A stretch of 58,461 nucleotides of DNA, from NCBI GenBank assembly GCA_036495095.1, contig DASXNK010000037.1, positions 1 through 58,461 of the forward strand, in the 5' to 3' direction. The notes beneath the pieces were generated by a model. The model searched no databases. It saw only the letters and a program-made list of their open reading frames with translations, and was not told the DNA's origin. Both the position numbers and the translations under genes were made by a program. Source of the DNA: Candidatus Dormiibacterota bacterium. GTDB taxonomy: Bacteria > Chloroflexota > Dormibacteria > Aeolococcales > Aeolococcaceae. Shown here one piece after another: positions 31,948 through 39,795 of this stretch; the first letter of the stretch is position 1; every line of letters starts with the position of its first letter.

Positions 31948-33581
31948 GGGGACGCCGAGCCGCCGCGCTCACCGTCGCCGCCGCCGCCGCCGCGGCGCCG
32001 CTGCCGGCGCTGGTCTCGGTGCCGGTGCTCGCCGACGTCACCGCCGCCGTCGCCATGGCCGGCGCCGCGGCCGGCGCCGCGATCGCGCTGGCGGCGGGGC
32101 GCCCCCCGCTGCTCCTCGCCGCGGCGGCCGCGGGTGCGGGGTACGTCTCCGGGCTGATCGCCATCCACGGCGGGGCGGTGCCGCTCGCCGTGCTCGCCGC
32201 CACCGCCGCGGGCGCGCTCGCCGCCGCCCTGCTCGGGCTCGCCGGCACCCGGCTCGACGCCGCCGGCTTCCTCGTCCTCGGGCTGCTCGCCGCCGCCGGC
32301 GGGGCGGCGGCGGTGGGGGCGGCGCCGGGGCTGAGCGCGGGCGCCCTCGGCCCGCTGCCGCCGCTGTCGCTCCCCCTCCCCGGCGACCGGCTCGCCGTGC
32401 TCGGGCCGGCCGGTGGCTACCACCTCGTCCTCGGGGTCGCGGCGCTCAGCGTGGTCGCGGCCGCGGTGCTGCTCGGCCGCGGACCGGGACCGCGCTGGCG
32501 GGCGGTGGGCAGCGACCCCGAGCGCGCTGCCGCGGCGTCGCTGCGCCCGGCGGTGGCGCAGGCGTCGGCGCTCGCCGTCGCCGGCGGGCTCGCCGCCCTG
32601 GGCGGCGCCCTCGCCGCCCACGCCACCGGGGCGGCCGGGCCCGCCGGCCTCGGCGTCGACGCCGCCGCGCTGCCGCTCCTCGCCGCCCTGCTGGCGGGGC
32701 GCTGGGGGCCGGCGGCGGCGGCACTCGCCGCGGTCGGCGCCGGCGTGCTCGGCGGAGCCCTGCTCCCCGCCGCCGGCTGGTCGGGTCCGCCGGAGGGGAG
32801 GGCGCTGGGTACCGGCCTGCTCGCCCTCGCCCTGCTGGTCACCCTGCCGCGCCGAAGCCGCCGCGCCCGGCAGGCCCTGCCACCACCCCCGGCCGCCGCC
32901 GCGCTCGCCGCCGCCGCGCCCTGGCCGGTCACGGCGCCGGCCGGGGGGCCGCGCGCGCTGGTGGTGCGCGGGCTGCGGGTCACCGCTGCCGGGGGCGGGC
33001 CGGTGCTGCTGCCGTCCCTCGACCTCGAGGTCGCCGCCGGCGAGGTGCTGGGGCTGGTCGGGGCCAACGGCGCCGGCAAGAGCAGCACCCTCCGCGCCAT
33101 CGAGGCCGCGGCCCGGCGGGGCGCGCCCGAGGTGCGGGTGGAGCCCGCCGCCGGGTCGGGACCGGGTCGGGTGGTGCGGCTTCCCCAGGAGGGCGGCGGC
33201 TGGCCGGCCTGCACCGTGACCGAGACCCTGACGCTCGCCGCCGCCGCCGGCGGCGGTGGCGGCGACCCCGGCGCCTGGCGCCGCCGCCTCGGGCTCGACG
33301 GCTGGGGCGACCGCCCCTGCGCGGAGCTGCCCGCGAGCGCGCGGCGGCTCGTCGAGCTCGCCCGGGTGCTGCTCCTCCGCCCCGCGGTGCTGCTCTGCGA
33401 CGAGCCCCTCGCCGGCCTCGGCGCTGACCGCGAGGTGGTGATCGCCTGCCTGCGGGCCGCCGCCGCCGCCGGGGTGGCGGTCGTCCTCGCCGACCACGAC
33501 CAGGCCGCCGTCGCCGCCCTCGCCGGCCGCCGGGTCCGCCTCTCCGGCGGTGTCGCCGCGACCATCCCGGTGACCCCGTGA
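31944..33581 (+). CDS. LivM permease fused to LivG ATPase
   Basis: A 545-residue fusion. The first about 310 residues form a LivM-like permease with eight or nine hydrophobic helices and a Pro/Arg-rich linker. The rest is an ABC ATPase with Walker A GANGAGKSS, Walker B VLLCDEPLAGL and H-loop LADHDQ. The signature (LSGGQ) is degenerate, reading LPASARRL. Such a LivM-LivG fusion is known in some actinobacterial systems. GTG 31944 overlaps the LivH stop, and the 3' end overlaps LivF, both as GTGA. The ATPase half is functional-looking in Walker A/B, unlike its LivF partner. Confidence 0.85.
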   Translation: MRGRRAAALTVAAAAAAAPLPALVSVPVLADVTAAVAMAGAAAGAAIALAAGRPPLLLAAAAAGAGYVSGLIAIHGGAVPLAVLAATAAGALAAALLGLAGTRLDAAGFLVLGLLAAAGGAAAVGAAPGLSAGALGPLPPLSLPLPGDRLAVLGPAGGYHLVLGVAALSVVAAAVLLGRGPGPRWRAVGSDPERAAAASLRPAVAQASALAVAGGLAALGGALAAHATGAAGPAGLGVDAAALPLLAALLAGRWGPAAAALAAVGAGVLGGALLPAAGWSGPPEGRALGTGLLALALLVTLPRRSRRARQALPPPPAAAALAAAAPWPVTAPAGGPRALVVRGLRVTAAGGGPVLLPSLDLEVAAGEVLGLVGANGAGKSSTLRAIEAAARRGAPEVRVEPAAGSGPGRVVRLPQEGGGWPACTVTETLTLAAAAGGGGGDPGAWRRRLGLDGWGDRPCAELPASARRLVELARVLLLRPAVLLCDEPLAGLGADREVVIACLRAAAAAGVAVVLADHDQAAVAALAGRRVRLSGGVAATIPVTP

Positions 33582-34246
33582 ACGCGCCCGGCGGACTCGA
33601 GGTGGTGGGCCTGCGCGCCGTCCGCGACGGGGTGCTGCTGCTCGAGGTGCCCGGCCTGCGGATCGGCGCCGGCGACTGCGCGGTGCTGGTCGCCCCCGGC
33701 GGCGCCGGCAAGACCGTGCTCGCCGCGGCGCTCGCCGGTCAGCTGCCCTCGGCGGGCGAGGTGCGCGCCGGCGGCCGAGTCTGCGCCGGCAGCCCCTCGC
33801 GGCGCCGCCGCGCCGGGCTCGCCGCGGTGGTGCAGGGACGTCCGCGGCTGGCCGGCTGCAGCGTCGCCGAGGCGCTGGGTCTCGCCGCCACCGGAGCCCG
33901 CACCGCCGCCGCCGCCCTCGACGCGCAGCCCGCCCTCGCCGCCCGCGCCGCGCTGCCGGTGGCTCGACTCTCCGGGGGCGAGCACCAGCTGCTCCGCGTC
34001 GCCTGCGCCTGGCTGGCCGTCCCCGCCGTGCTCGTGCTCGACGCTCCCACCGACGGTCTCGCCGCCGAGCTCGCCGAGGCGGTGCGCGCCCTCGCCCGCG
34101 CCGAGGCGGCCCGCGGCGCCGCGGTGCTCTGGCTCGACCAGCCCGGCGCCGAGCTCCCCGCGCCGCCCTCCCTGGAGATCGCCGCAGGACGGGTCAGGGA
34201 GCGGCCGGCCCCGGGAACGGCGTCGTCCCTCCCGGCAGACCGCTGA
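33578..34246 (+). CDS. LivF-type ABC ATPase with degenerate catalytic residues
   Basis: A 222-residue ABC ATPase completing the transporter. Walker A is APGGAGKT (39-46) and the signature LSGGE (131-135) is intact. Walker B reads LVLDAPTDG, with Ala156 where the catalytic Glu should be, and the H-loop position (WLDQP, about D187) has Asp for His. It therefore probably binds but does not hydrolyse ATP, while donating a good signature to the partner's site. GTG 33578 overlaps the upstream stop as GTGA. Its last 53 bases overlap the convergent lipoprotein gene. Confidence 0.83.
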   Translation: MNAPGGLEVVGLRAVRDGVLLLEVPGLRIGAGDCAVLVAPGGAGKTVLAAALAGQLPSAGEVRAGGRVCAGSPSRRRRAGLAAVVQGRPRLAGCSVAEALGLAATGARTAAAALDAQPALAARAALPVARLSGGEHQLLRVACAWLAVPAVLVLDAPTDGLAAELAEAVRALARAEAARGAAVLWLDQPGAELPAPPSLEIAAGRVRERPAPGTASSLPADR

Positions 34247-34796
34247 GGTCGCCGCCGAGGTCGTTGTCGAGCACGGTGTAGGTGGTGGCCGCCGGCGTCC
34301 AGGTGAGCTCGGCGTGGTGGTCGCGCTCGGTGAAGTACACCTCGATCCGCGCCGACTCCAGCCCGGAGTAGCCGAGCCCACGGAGCTGGTCGAGGAGGCC
34401 GGCGCAGTACGCCTGCTGCCCGGCGTGGCCGCCGGCGAGCAGCGCCCGGATCGCGGACGGGATCTCGGTCGCGATGACCATCGTCGCCTGGCGCGCCTCC
34501 GCCCGGGCCGCGGCGACGGCGGCGGGACCGGGATGGTCGACCAGTCCCGCGGCCGCCGGCTCGGTGGAGACGGCCACCTCCCAGTACTCGCCGCGGGCGA
34601 TCAGCTGGCGCTCGAGGCGGAAGCCGTCGGCGGCGGCGACCGGGTTGTTGCCGTAGCGGTGGTTGTAGCCGAAGGGCGGCAGGGTGGCCGCCGCCGAGGG
34701 GCTGGGCGCCGGCGTGACCCGCACGATGCTCGCCTCCTGGCAGCCCGCGAGCAGGCCGGCGGCCGCGGCGCCCAGCAGCGCCCGCCGCCCTCTAAT
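34194..34796 (-). CDS. Lipoprotein of unknown function, probable ATT start
   Basis: About 200 residues if read from ATT 34796. The in-frame translation then begins (M)RGRRALLGAAAAGLLAGC, a complete lipoprotein signal with lipobox LAGC; the first conventional start, GTG 34724, comes after the lipid-modified Cys and would give a protein with no signal. No ATG, GTG or TTG exists further upstream in this frame. The ATT overlaps the TAG stop of the upstream binding-protein gene (ATTAG), which suggests translational coupling. The mature part (IEVYFTERDHHAELTWTP near the end) matches no family I know. It belongs with the adjacent substrate-binding protein as part of the Liv-type uptake system. Confidence 0.65.
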   Translation of the reverse strand: MRGRRALLGAAAAGLLAGCQEASIVRVTPAPSPSAAATLPPFGYNHRYGNNPVAAADGFRLERQLIARGEYWEVAVSTEPAAAGLVDHPGPAAVAAARAEARQATMVIATEIPSAIRALLAGGHAGQQAYCAGLLDQLRGLGYSGLESARIEVYFTERDHHAELTWTPAATTYTVLDNDLGGDLSGLPGGTTPFPGPAAP

Positions 34797-36033
34797 GGAA
34801 GTCGGCGAGGAGCTCGTCCGGCGCCGGCAGCGTCGCCGAGAGCGGCTCGTCCCTGACCGGCGCGAAGGTCATGTCGTGGATGGCGGCGATGTAGAGGTCG
34901 TCGTCGGCGACGCCCTCGTGGTTGTCGGGGTTGAAGCCGCGGTGGTCGCCGTTGCCGCTGGTCACAGCGGCGGCGGTCATGGCGGCGAGCAGCCCCGGTC
35001 CGGGCCGCGCCGACCCGCTCCTCTCGATCGCCGCGGCGAGCACCCGCACCGCGTCGTACGCGAAGAGCGCGCCGTCGGCGGGCTGGCGCAGCTCCCGGCC
35101 CCGGCCGTCCCGGACGCCGGCGTCGATGGGCCCGCCCTCGGCGGCGGCGAGGCGGTGCTCGAACTGCCCGAAGGAGACGCTGTCGCTCTCGCTGGTCATC
35201 CGCGAGGCGACGAAGGCGAGGCCCTCGGTGGCGGACCCGGCGACCCTGCGCACCGACGGGTTCTCGCCGGCGGGCCCGCTGAAGACGGGGAGCGAGGCGC
35301 CGGCGGCGTGGAGCGCCTGCAGGGCCCGTGCGGTCACCGCCGGGGAGGCCCAGATCGCCACCGCGGCGGGATGGCCGTCGAGCAGGCCGCGGATCTCGGC
35401 GTCCACGGTGGGCAGCGCCGCCGCCACCTCGCGGCTGGCGGTCACCCGCACCTGGGCGGTGGCCAGCGCCTCCTCGAGGCGGCGGGCGCCGTCGCGGCCA
35501 TCCTCGCCGTCGTCGTGGACGATGGCCACGCTCGCCGCCCTCCGGGCGACGTACCCGCCGAGCACGGTGGCCGCGGCGTCGTTGGCGATGCCCAGGCGGA
35601 AGAGGCTGGGACGGCCCTTCATCAGCTCGGAGGCGCCCTCGGCGATGACGATCTCCGGCACTCCGGCGGCCCGGCCGGCGGCGGCGCTGAGGGGCGCGCC
35701 GGCGCCGTCCTCGACCACCCCGACCGCGCCCGCGGCGATCGCGGAGCGGGTGTTCGCGGCCGCCCGCTGGGGGTCGGAGGCGCCGTCGTAGATGCGCAGC
35801 CGCAGCGGGTGCGCGCCTCCCCCGACGTGAACGCCGCCGCCGCGGTTCAGCTCCTTCATCGCCAGGTCGGCGCCCTGGCGCATGTACTCGGCGGTGGCGG
35901 CGTCGGAGGACGACGGCAGGTTCAGCGCCACCAGCAGCGAGGCCGGCGGTACGGCCCCACCGCCGCCGCATCCGGCGAGCCCTCCGAGGCCGAGGAGCAG
36001 GGCCGAGACCGCGGCCGGGAAACGGAGGTTCAT
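34792..36033 (-). CDS. Liv-type ABC transporter substrate-binding lipoprotein
   Basis: A 413-residue type I periplasmic-binding protein. The lipoprotein signal ends in LGGLAGC, with Cys at about residue 22. The ligand-binding fold shows ALNLPSSSDAATAEYMRQGADLAMKELN, YDGASDPQRAAANTRSAIAAGAVGVV and VAIVHDDGEDGRDGARRLEEAL, all characteristic of LivJ-like proteins. ATG 36033 is chosen because the signal peptide starts there; the frame is open to 36090. It lies opposite the livH-livMG-livF genes, very likely feeding them. A second, more distant paralogue is encoded at 41939-43207. Confidence 0.85.
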   Translation of the reverse strand: MNLRFPAAVSALLLGLGGLAGCGGGGAVPPASLLVALNLPSSSDAATAEYMRQGADLAMKELNRGGGVHVGGGAHPLRLRIYDGASDPQRAAANTRSAIAAGAVGVVEDGAGAPLSAAAGRAAGVPEIVIAEGASELMKGRPSLFRLGIANDAAATVLGGYVARRAASVAIVHDDGEDGRDGARRLEEALATAQVRVTASREVAAALPTVDAEIRGLLDGHPAAVAIWASPAVTARALQALHAAGASLPVFSGPAGENPSVRRVAGSATEGLAFVASRMTSESDSVSFGQFEHRLAAAEGGPIDAGVRDGRGRELRQPADGALFAYDAVRVLAAAIERSGSARPGPGLLAAMTAAAVTSGNGDHRGFNPDNHEGVADDDLYIAAIHDMTFAPVRDEPLSATLPAPDELLADFH

Positions 36034-36067
36034 CGGGGGGTGGCCTTCCTGAGGATGCGGCAGCTCA

Positions 36068-36108
36068 CTGACAGAACTGGACAACGCCAATCATACGAGC
36101 GGCATACT
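36068..36108 (+). promoter_or_regulatory. Candidate promoters upstream of adk
   Basis: Two overlapping pairs can be read: CTGACA (36068-36073) with CATACG (36092-36097), spacer 18, and TGGACA (36078-36083) with CATACT (36103-36108), spacer 19. Either would give a leader of 40-55 bases before TTG 36155. Confidence 0.4.
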
Positions 36109-36154
36109 GGGCGCTCGGGGCGGCACCGCCGGCCACCATGGGGGAGTTCTTCGG

Positions 36155-36775
36155 TTGATCGCCGTGCTCTTCGGACCGCCCGGCAGCGGCAAGGGAACCC
36201 AGGCGGCCTTCATCACCCGCGACTTCGACATGGCCCACGTGTCCACCGGCGACATGCTGCGTGCCGAGGCGGCCACCGGGAGCCCGCTGGGCCGCGAGGT
36301 CGCTCCGCTGATGGCGGCGGGCAAGCTGGTCCCCGACGATCTGATCGTCCGGGTGATCGCCGAGCGGCTGGGGCACGACGACGTCCGCAAGGGTGTGATC
36401 CTCGACGGCTTCCCCCGGACGGTCGCCCAGGCCCGGGCGCTCGACACCATGCTCAAGAGCAAGGGAAGGGACGTGGGGCTGATCCTGTCCCTCGACGTCC
36501 CCGTCGACGACCTGGTCGAGCGCCTGCTCGGCCGCGCCCGGGAGCAGGGCCGCGTCGACGACACCGCCGAGGTGATCCGCGAGCGCATGCACGAGTACCA
36601 GCGGAAGACCGCGCCGGTGCTGGACCACTACCGGAGGAGCGGTGCCCGGGTGGCCACCGTCGACGGCGTCGGCAGCATCGACGAGGTGCGAGGGCGGGTG
36701 AGCGAGGAGGTCGCCGGCGCGCTCGGCCGGGCCGGCGACCGCGAGGCGATGCGGAGGGTGGCCGATGGCGCATGA
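36155..36775 (+). CDS. adk: Adenylate kinase (short type)
   Basis: A 206-residue enzyme interconverting 2 ADP with ATP and AMP. The P-loop [10 protein letters not shown] is at about 7-16, the AMP-binding STGDMLRAE and GFPRT motifs follow, and the LID region is the short form without a Zn-binding Cys cluster ([36 protein letters not shown]). The start is TTG 36155, with GGGGAG 8 bases upstream; no better start is available before the P-loop. It is outside the ribosomal-protein operon where adk is often found, so it may be an extra copy. Its end overlaps the next gene by 11 bases. Confidence 0.93.
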   Translation: MIAVLFGPPGSGKGTQAAFITRDFDMAHVSTGDMLRAEAATGSPLGREVAPLMAAGKLVPDDLIVRVIAERLGHDDVRKGVILDGFPRTVAQARALDTMLKSKGRDVGLILSLDVPVDDLVERLLGRAREQGRVDDTAEVIRERMHEYQRKTAPVLDHYRRSGARVATVDGVGSIDEVRGRVSEEVAGALGRAGDREAMRRVADGA

Positions 36776-37850
36776 GGTGCGTGGCGTGGTCGCCCGGTCG
36801 AAGGGCGCGCCGGTGACGGTGGAGACCATCCTGGTGCCCGACCCGGGCCCCGGGGAGGTGCTGGTGCGGCCGCAGGCCTGCGGCGTCTGCCACACCGACC
36901 TGCACTACCGCGAGGGCGCCATCGAGGACGCCTTCCCCTTCCTCCTCGGCCACGAGGCCGCGGGGACGGTGGAGGCGGTGGGCGAGGGGGTCACCGGGGT
37001 GGCTCCCGGCGACTACGTGATCGTCGCCTGGCGCTCGCCCTGCGGCAGCTGCCGGTCCTGCCGGCGCGGCCGTCCCTGGTACTGCTTCTCCAGCCGCAAC
37101 GCCGCCCAGCCGGTGACCCTCACCGACGGCACCCCGCTGAAGGCGGCGATCGGCATCGGCGCCTTCGCCGAGCTCTGCCTGGTCGACGCCGGGCAGGCGG
37201 TGAAGGTCGACCCGAGGGCGCGTCCCGAGGCCGCCGGCCTGGTGGGCTGCGGGATCATGGCCGGCTTCGGCGCCGCGGTGAACACCGGCGGGGTGACCCG
37301 GGGCGACACCGTGGCCGTCTTCGGCTGCGGGGGCGTGGGTGACGCCGCGATCGCCGCCTCACGGCTCGCCGGGGCGCGGCGGATCGTCGCCGTCGACGTC
37401 GACGACCGCAAGCTCGGGTGGGCCCGCGACTTCGGCGCCACCGACACCGTCAACGCCCGCACCCAGGACCCGGTGGAGGCGATCCGCGCCCTCACCGAGG
37501 GTCACGGCGTCGACGTCGCCATCGACGCGGTGGGCTCGCCCCAGACCTTCACGCAGGCCTTCTACAGCCGCGACCACGCCGGCACCGTGGTGATGGTGGG
37601 CGTGCCCGACCCGGCGATGCGCCTCGAGCTGCCGCTGATCGAGGTGTTCGGCCGCGGCGGTGCGGTGAAGTCGTCCTGGTACGGCGACTGCCTGCCCAGC
37701 CGCGACTTCCCCATCCTCACCGACCTCTACCTGCGCGGGCAGCTCGACCTCGACCGCTTCGTGACCGAGACGATCCCGCTCGAGGGGGTGGAGGACGCCT
37801 TCGCCAAGATGGGACGGGGCGAGGTGCTCCGCTCCGTGGTGGTGCTGTAG
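36765..37850 (+). CDS. S-(hydroxymethyl)mycothiol dehydrogenase-like Zn alcohol dehydrogenase
   Basis: A 361-residue medium-chain Zn dehydrogenase, closely patterned on MscR, the NAD/mycothiol-dependent formaldehyde dehydrogenase. Shared features are [14 protein letters not shown] (catalytic Zn Cys), [14 protein letters not shown] (His-Glu), a structural Zn set in [15 protein letters not shown], the [16 protein letters not shown]-binding loop, and [15 protein letters not shown]. It oxidises the thiol adduct of formaldehyde or a nitrosothiol. If the organism lacks mycothiol, another thiol would serve. ATG 36765 lies 11 bases inside adk, so the genes are coupled. MscR assignment is by remembered family resemblance. 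Confidence 0.85.
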   Translation: MAHEVRGVVARSKGAPVTVETILVPDPGPGEVLVRPQACGVCHTDLHYREGAIEDAFPFLLGHEAAGTVEAVGEGVTGVAPGDYVIVAWRSPCGSCRSCRRGRPWYCFSSRNAAQPVTLTDGTPLKAAIGIGAFAELCLVDAGQAVKVDPRARPEAAGLVGCGIMAGFGAAVNTGGVTRGDTVAVFGCGGVGDAAIAASRLAGARRIVAVDVDDRKLGWARDFGATDTVNARTQDPVEAIRALTEGHGVDVAIDAVGSPQTFTQAFYSRDHAGTVVMVGVPDPAMRLELPLIEVFGRGGAVKSSWYGDCLPSRDFPILTDLYLRGQLDLDRFVTETIPLEGVEDAFAKMGRGEVLRSVVVL

Positions 37851-37868
37851 GGGGGCTGGGGAGCCCTC

Positions 37869-38333
37869 TCAGCCGCCGGTGGTCCCGGCCAGCCCGGCGG
37901 GGGTGCGCTCCCAGCGCAGCCGCCGCCGGGCGCGCTCCCAGGTGGGGTGGTGCTCGACCCCCGGGAGCAGGTGGAACACGTTCTCGCGGCCGCCGACCAC
38001 CAGGCAGTGCTTGCCCAGCGCATAGGCCATGCCGAACTCGACGTGGCGGCCGCCGCGGGTGCCCGCGGTCGACCCCGGCGGCTCGGTGAACAGGATCAAC
38101 ACGTCGGCGGCGCGCAGGTCGGCCCAGTCGTCGACGGCGAAGCGGGCCGCCTCCGGGGGGGTCTCGCGGCGCTCCTCGAGGGCGGTCGCGGCGGCGAGGG
38201 TGGCGGCGTCCCACTGCTGGTCGCCGAGCAGCCAGCGGCTGGTGACGGTGTGCCCGTCGGCGGTGAGCTCGCCGGCGCGGGCCAGCAGCTCCTCACGCCG
38301 GCCGTAGCGAGCGGCCAGATAGACGCGGCTCAT
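37869..38333 (-). CDS. Nucleoside 2-deoxyribosyltransferase-like protein
   Basis: A 154-residue protein starting at MSRVYLAARYGRREEL. The N-terminal phrase, DWADLRAADVLILFTEPPG in the middle and GGRHVEFGMAYALGKHCLVVG near the end form the nucleotide-binding fold of nucleoside 2-deoxyribosyltransferases and the related TIR-like/YtoQ groups. The Glu of GGRHVEFG is at the place of the family's catalytic Glu. It could act in nucleotide salvage or as a nucleosidase. ATG 38333 is used; ATG 38351 would add six residues. A near-consensus LexA box lies 44 bases upstream. Confidence 0.72.
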   Translation of the reverse strand: MSRVYLAARYGRREELLARAGELTADGHTVTSRWLLGDQQWDAATLAAATALEERRETPPEAARFAVDDWADLRAADVLILFTEPPGSTAGTRGGRHVEFGMAYALGKHCLVVGGRENVFHLLPGVEHHPTWERARRRLRWERTPAGLAGTTGG

Positions 38334-38376
38334 CGCGACCTCCGTTGTCACCGTGCGGCTGCCGCCCGGCAGCGCA

Positions 38377-38390
38377 CGAACAAGTGTACG
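38377..38390. promoter_or_regulatory. LexA-box-like palindrome (one mismatch)
   Basis: CGAAC-AAGT-GTACG differs at one position from the CGAACRNRYGTTCG operator seen in full at 23552-23565. It lies between the divergent genes at 37869-38333 and 38510-39298 and would suit damage-inducible control of the deoxyribosyltransferase-like gene. Confidence 0.4.
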
Positions 38391-38470
38391 AGAGTCCCGA
38401 TGGCTCCCGCGGCCGCGATCGCGGTGGATTCAGCCGGCGCCGAACCGTGGCGGGCCCCCCGGCGACCGCC

Positions 38471-38476
38471 TACAAT
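38471..38476 (+). promoter_or_regulatory. -10 element upstream of the CHRD lipoprotein gene
   Basis: TACAAT matches TATAAT at five of six positions and would start the transcript near 38483, leaving a 27-base leader that contains the GAGGAGG Shine-Dalgarno sequence. No obvious -35 is present. Confidence 0.5.
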
Positions 38477-38509
38477 CCGCGGCTTCACCGCACGAGGAGG
38501 GAACGCAGG

Positions 38510-39298
38510 GTGCTCTGGGGGAGACCGTTCGCCGTCGCCGCCGCGCTTCTTCTCGCCGCCGCCGCCGGCTGCGGCAGCCCTCCCTCCGGGGGCGCGGCCA
38601 CCCAGCGGGCCTCGGCGCAGCTGATCAACGTTCCCGACGGCACCGCGGACGTGGAGTACGACCCGGGGGCGCGAACCCTCACCCTCGCCGTCCACGTCAC
38701 CGGCGTGATGGCCGGCGAGGAGCTCGCGGCGCGGATCCGCCGGGGCGGCTGCGGCGGGCCCGCCGGCGACGTCCTCGACACCCTCGGCCCCACCGCCGCC
38801 GACGCCCACGGGGTGGTCGACGCGATCGCTCGGGTGCCGGGGGTCGAGGCGGTGCCCACCACCGCGGCGCTGGAGTTCATCCCCCTGGAGGCGGCCACCG
38901 GGGCGGCCTCGGCCCCGCTCTTCTGCGGCGACCTGTCCGGGCAGACCGGGATGGTCCGCCTCGTCCCCGGCGCCACCCCCCAGGCCGGCCCCGCCGGCAC
39001 CGCCGCGCTCGCCGTCGACATCGCGGCGCACACCCTCAACGTCCGGCTGGTGGTCCAGGGCCTGGTGCCCGGCTCCTGGCACCCCGCCAACATCCACGAC
39101 GGCAGCTGCGCGGCGCAGGGGCCGATGGTCCTCACCCTGCCCAGCGTCCAGGCCGACGCCAGGGGCCGCGCCGTGCTCCACGCCACCCTGAGCGGCGTGG
39201 ACCGGCTCGGCCGCTGGTACGTGAACATCCACCGCGGCCCGGACATGACCGGGGACGGCGCCGCCCCGCTCAGCTGTGGCGACGTCACCCGCGGCTGA
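38510..39298 (+). CDS. CHRD-domain lipoprotein
   Basis: A 262-residue exported lipoprotein. GTG 38510 with GAGGAGG upstream gives a signal peptide ending in AAAAGC (lipobox Cys at about residue 21). Two related beta-rich units follow; the second contains LVPGSWHPANIHDGSCAAQGP and GRWYVNIHRGPD, which match CHRD (chordin-like) domains in which conserved His and Asn residues cluster. CHRD proteins of bacteria are of unknown function. The four Cys at the unit ends (GGC, LFC, GSC, LSC) suggest two disulfides. It is surface-exposed by inference. Confidence 0.8.
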   Translation: MLWGRPFAVAAALLLAAAAGCGSPPSGGAATQRASAQLINVPDGTADVEYDPGARTLTLAVHVTGVMAGEELAARIRRGGCGGPAGDVLDTLGPTAADAHGVVDAIARVPGVEAVPTTAALEFIPLEAATGAASAPLFCGDLSGQTGMVRLVPGATPQAGPAGTAALAVDIAAHTLNVRLVVQGLVPGSWHPANIHDGSCAAQGPMVLTLPSVQADARGRAVLHATLSGVDRLGRWYVNIHRGPDMTGDGAAPLSCGDVTRG

Positions 39299-39363
39299 CC
39301 CAGGCCGCGGTGCCGCCAGGATGGGCGCCGGCGGTGACTGCGGCGATCCTCAGCCGCGGCCGG

Positions 39364-39687
39364 CTACGGGTGCAGGTGCAGGAGCGACAGGACCACGAGG
39401 AGGGCGGCGGCGAACATGATCAGGGCGAGGCAGAGCCTCAGGGCGGGGGCGCGGTCGTCACCCTCGGCGAGGGCGAGGCGGGTCGAGGAGACGGGCTCGC
39501 CGGCGCGGGGGCCGAAGGGGACGAGGAGGCTGGCCGGTCCCAGCGCCACCGCCGGGACGGTGGCGACCATCCGGCGCGCGGGTCGCGGAGGGCGGGCGAG
39601 GGCGAGCACCCGGTGGCAGTCGGCGCAGACCAGGTTGCCGGCGCGATTCCACGGACAGCCGCAGCCACGGCAGGTTCGAAACCTCAC
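39364..39687 (-). CDS. Small zinc-ribbon membrane protein
   Basis: A 107-residue protein with an N-terminal zinc ribbon, CRGCGCP...CADC (C-x2-C and C-x2-C, about residues 6-24), and two hydrophobic stretches: ATVPAVALGPASLLVPF (about 43-60) and ALRLCLALIMFAAALLVVLSLL near the C-terminus, which is the clear TM helix. GTG 39687 is used as the start; the frame is open far upstream, but only this part has coding character. It is convergent with the CHRD gene. No specific function can be assigned. Confidence 0.6.
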   Translation of the reverse strand: MRFRTCRGCGCPWNRAGNLVCADCHRVLALARPPRPARRMVATVPAVALGPASLLVPFGPRAGEPVSSTRLALAEGDDRAPALRLCLALIMFAAALLVVLSLLHLHP

Positions 39688-39795
39688 CCGGCCAGCGTAC
39701 GCCCCGCCCGGTTGCGGGTCGGCGGACGGGGTCCTCACAGTGCGGTGACGGCCGCCCGCGCGGCCGGGGCCCCGGGCCCGTACCATCCCCCGGAC

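Noticed and set aside
38352-38509. A riboswitch upstream of the CHRD lipoprotein
   Set aside because: The leader after the TACAAT box is only 27 bases long, too short for any aptamer.
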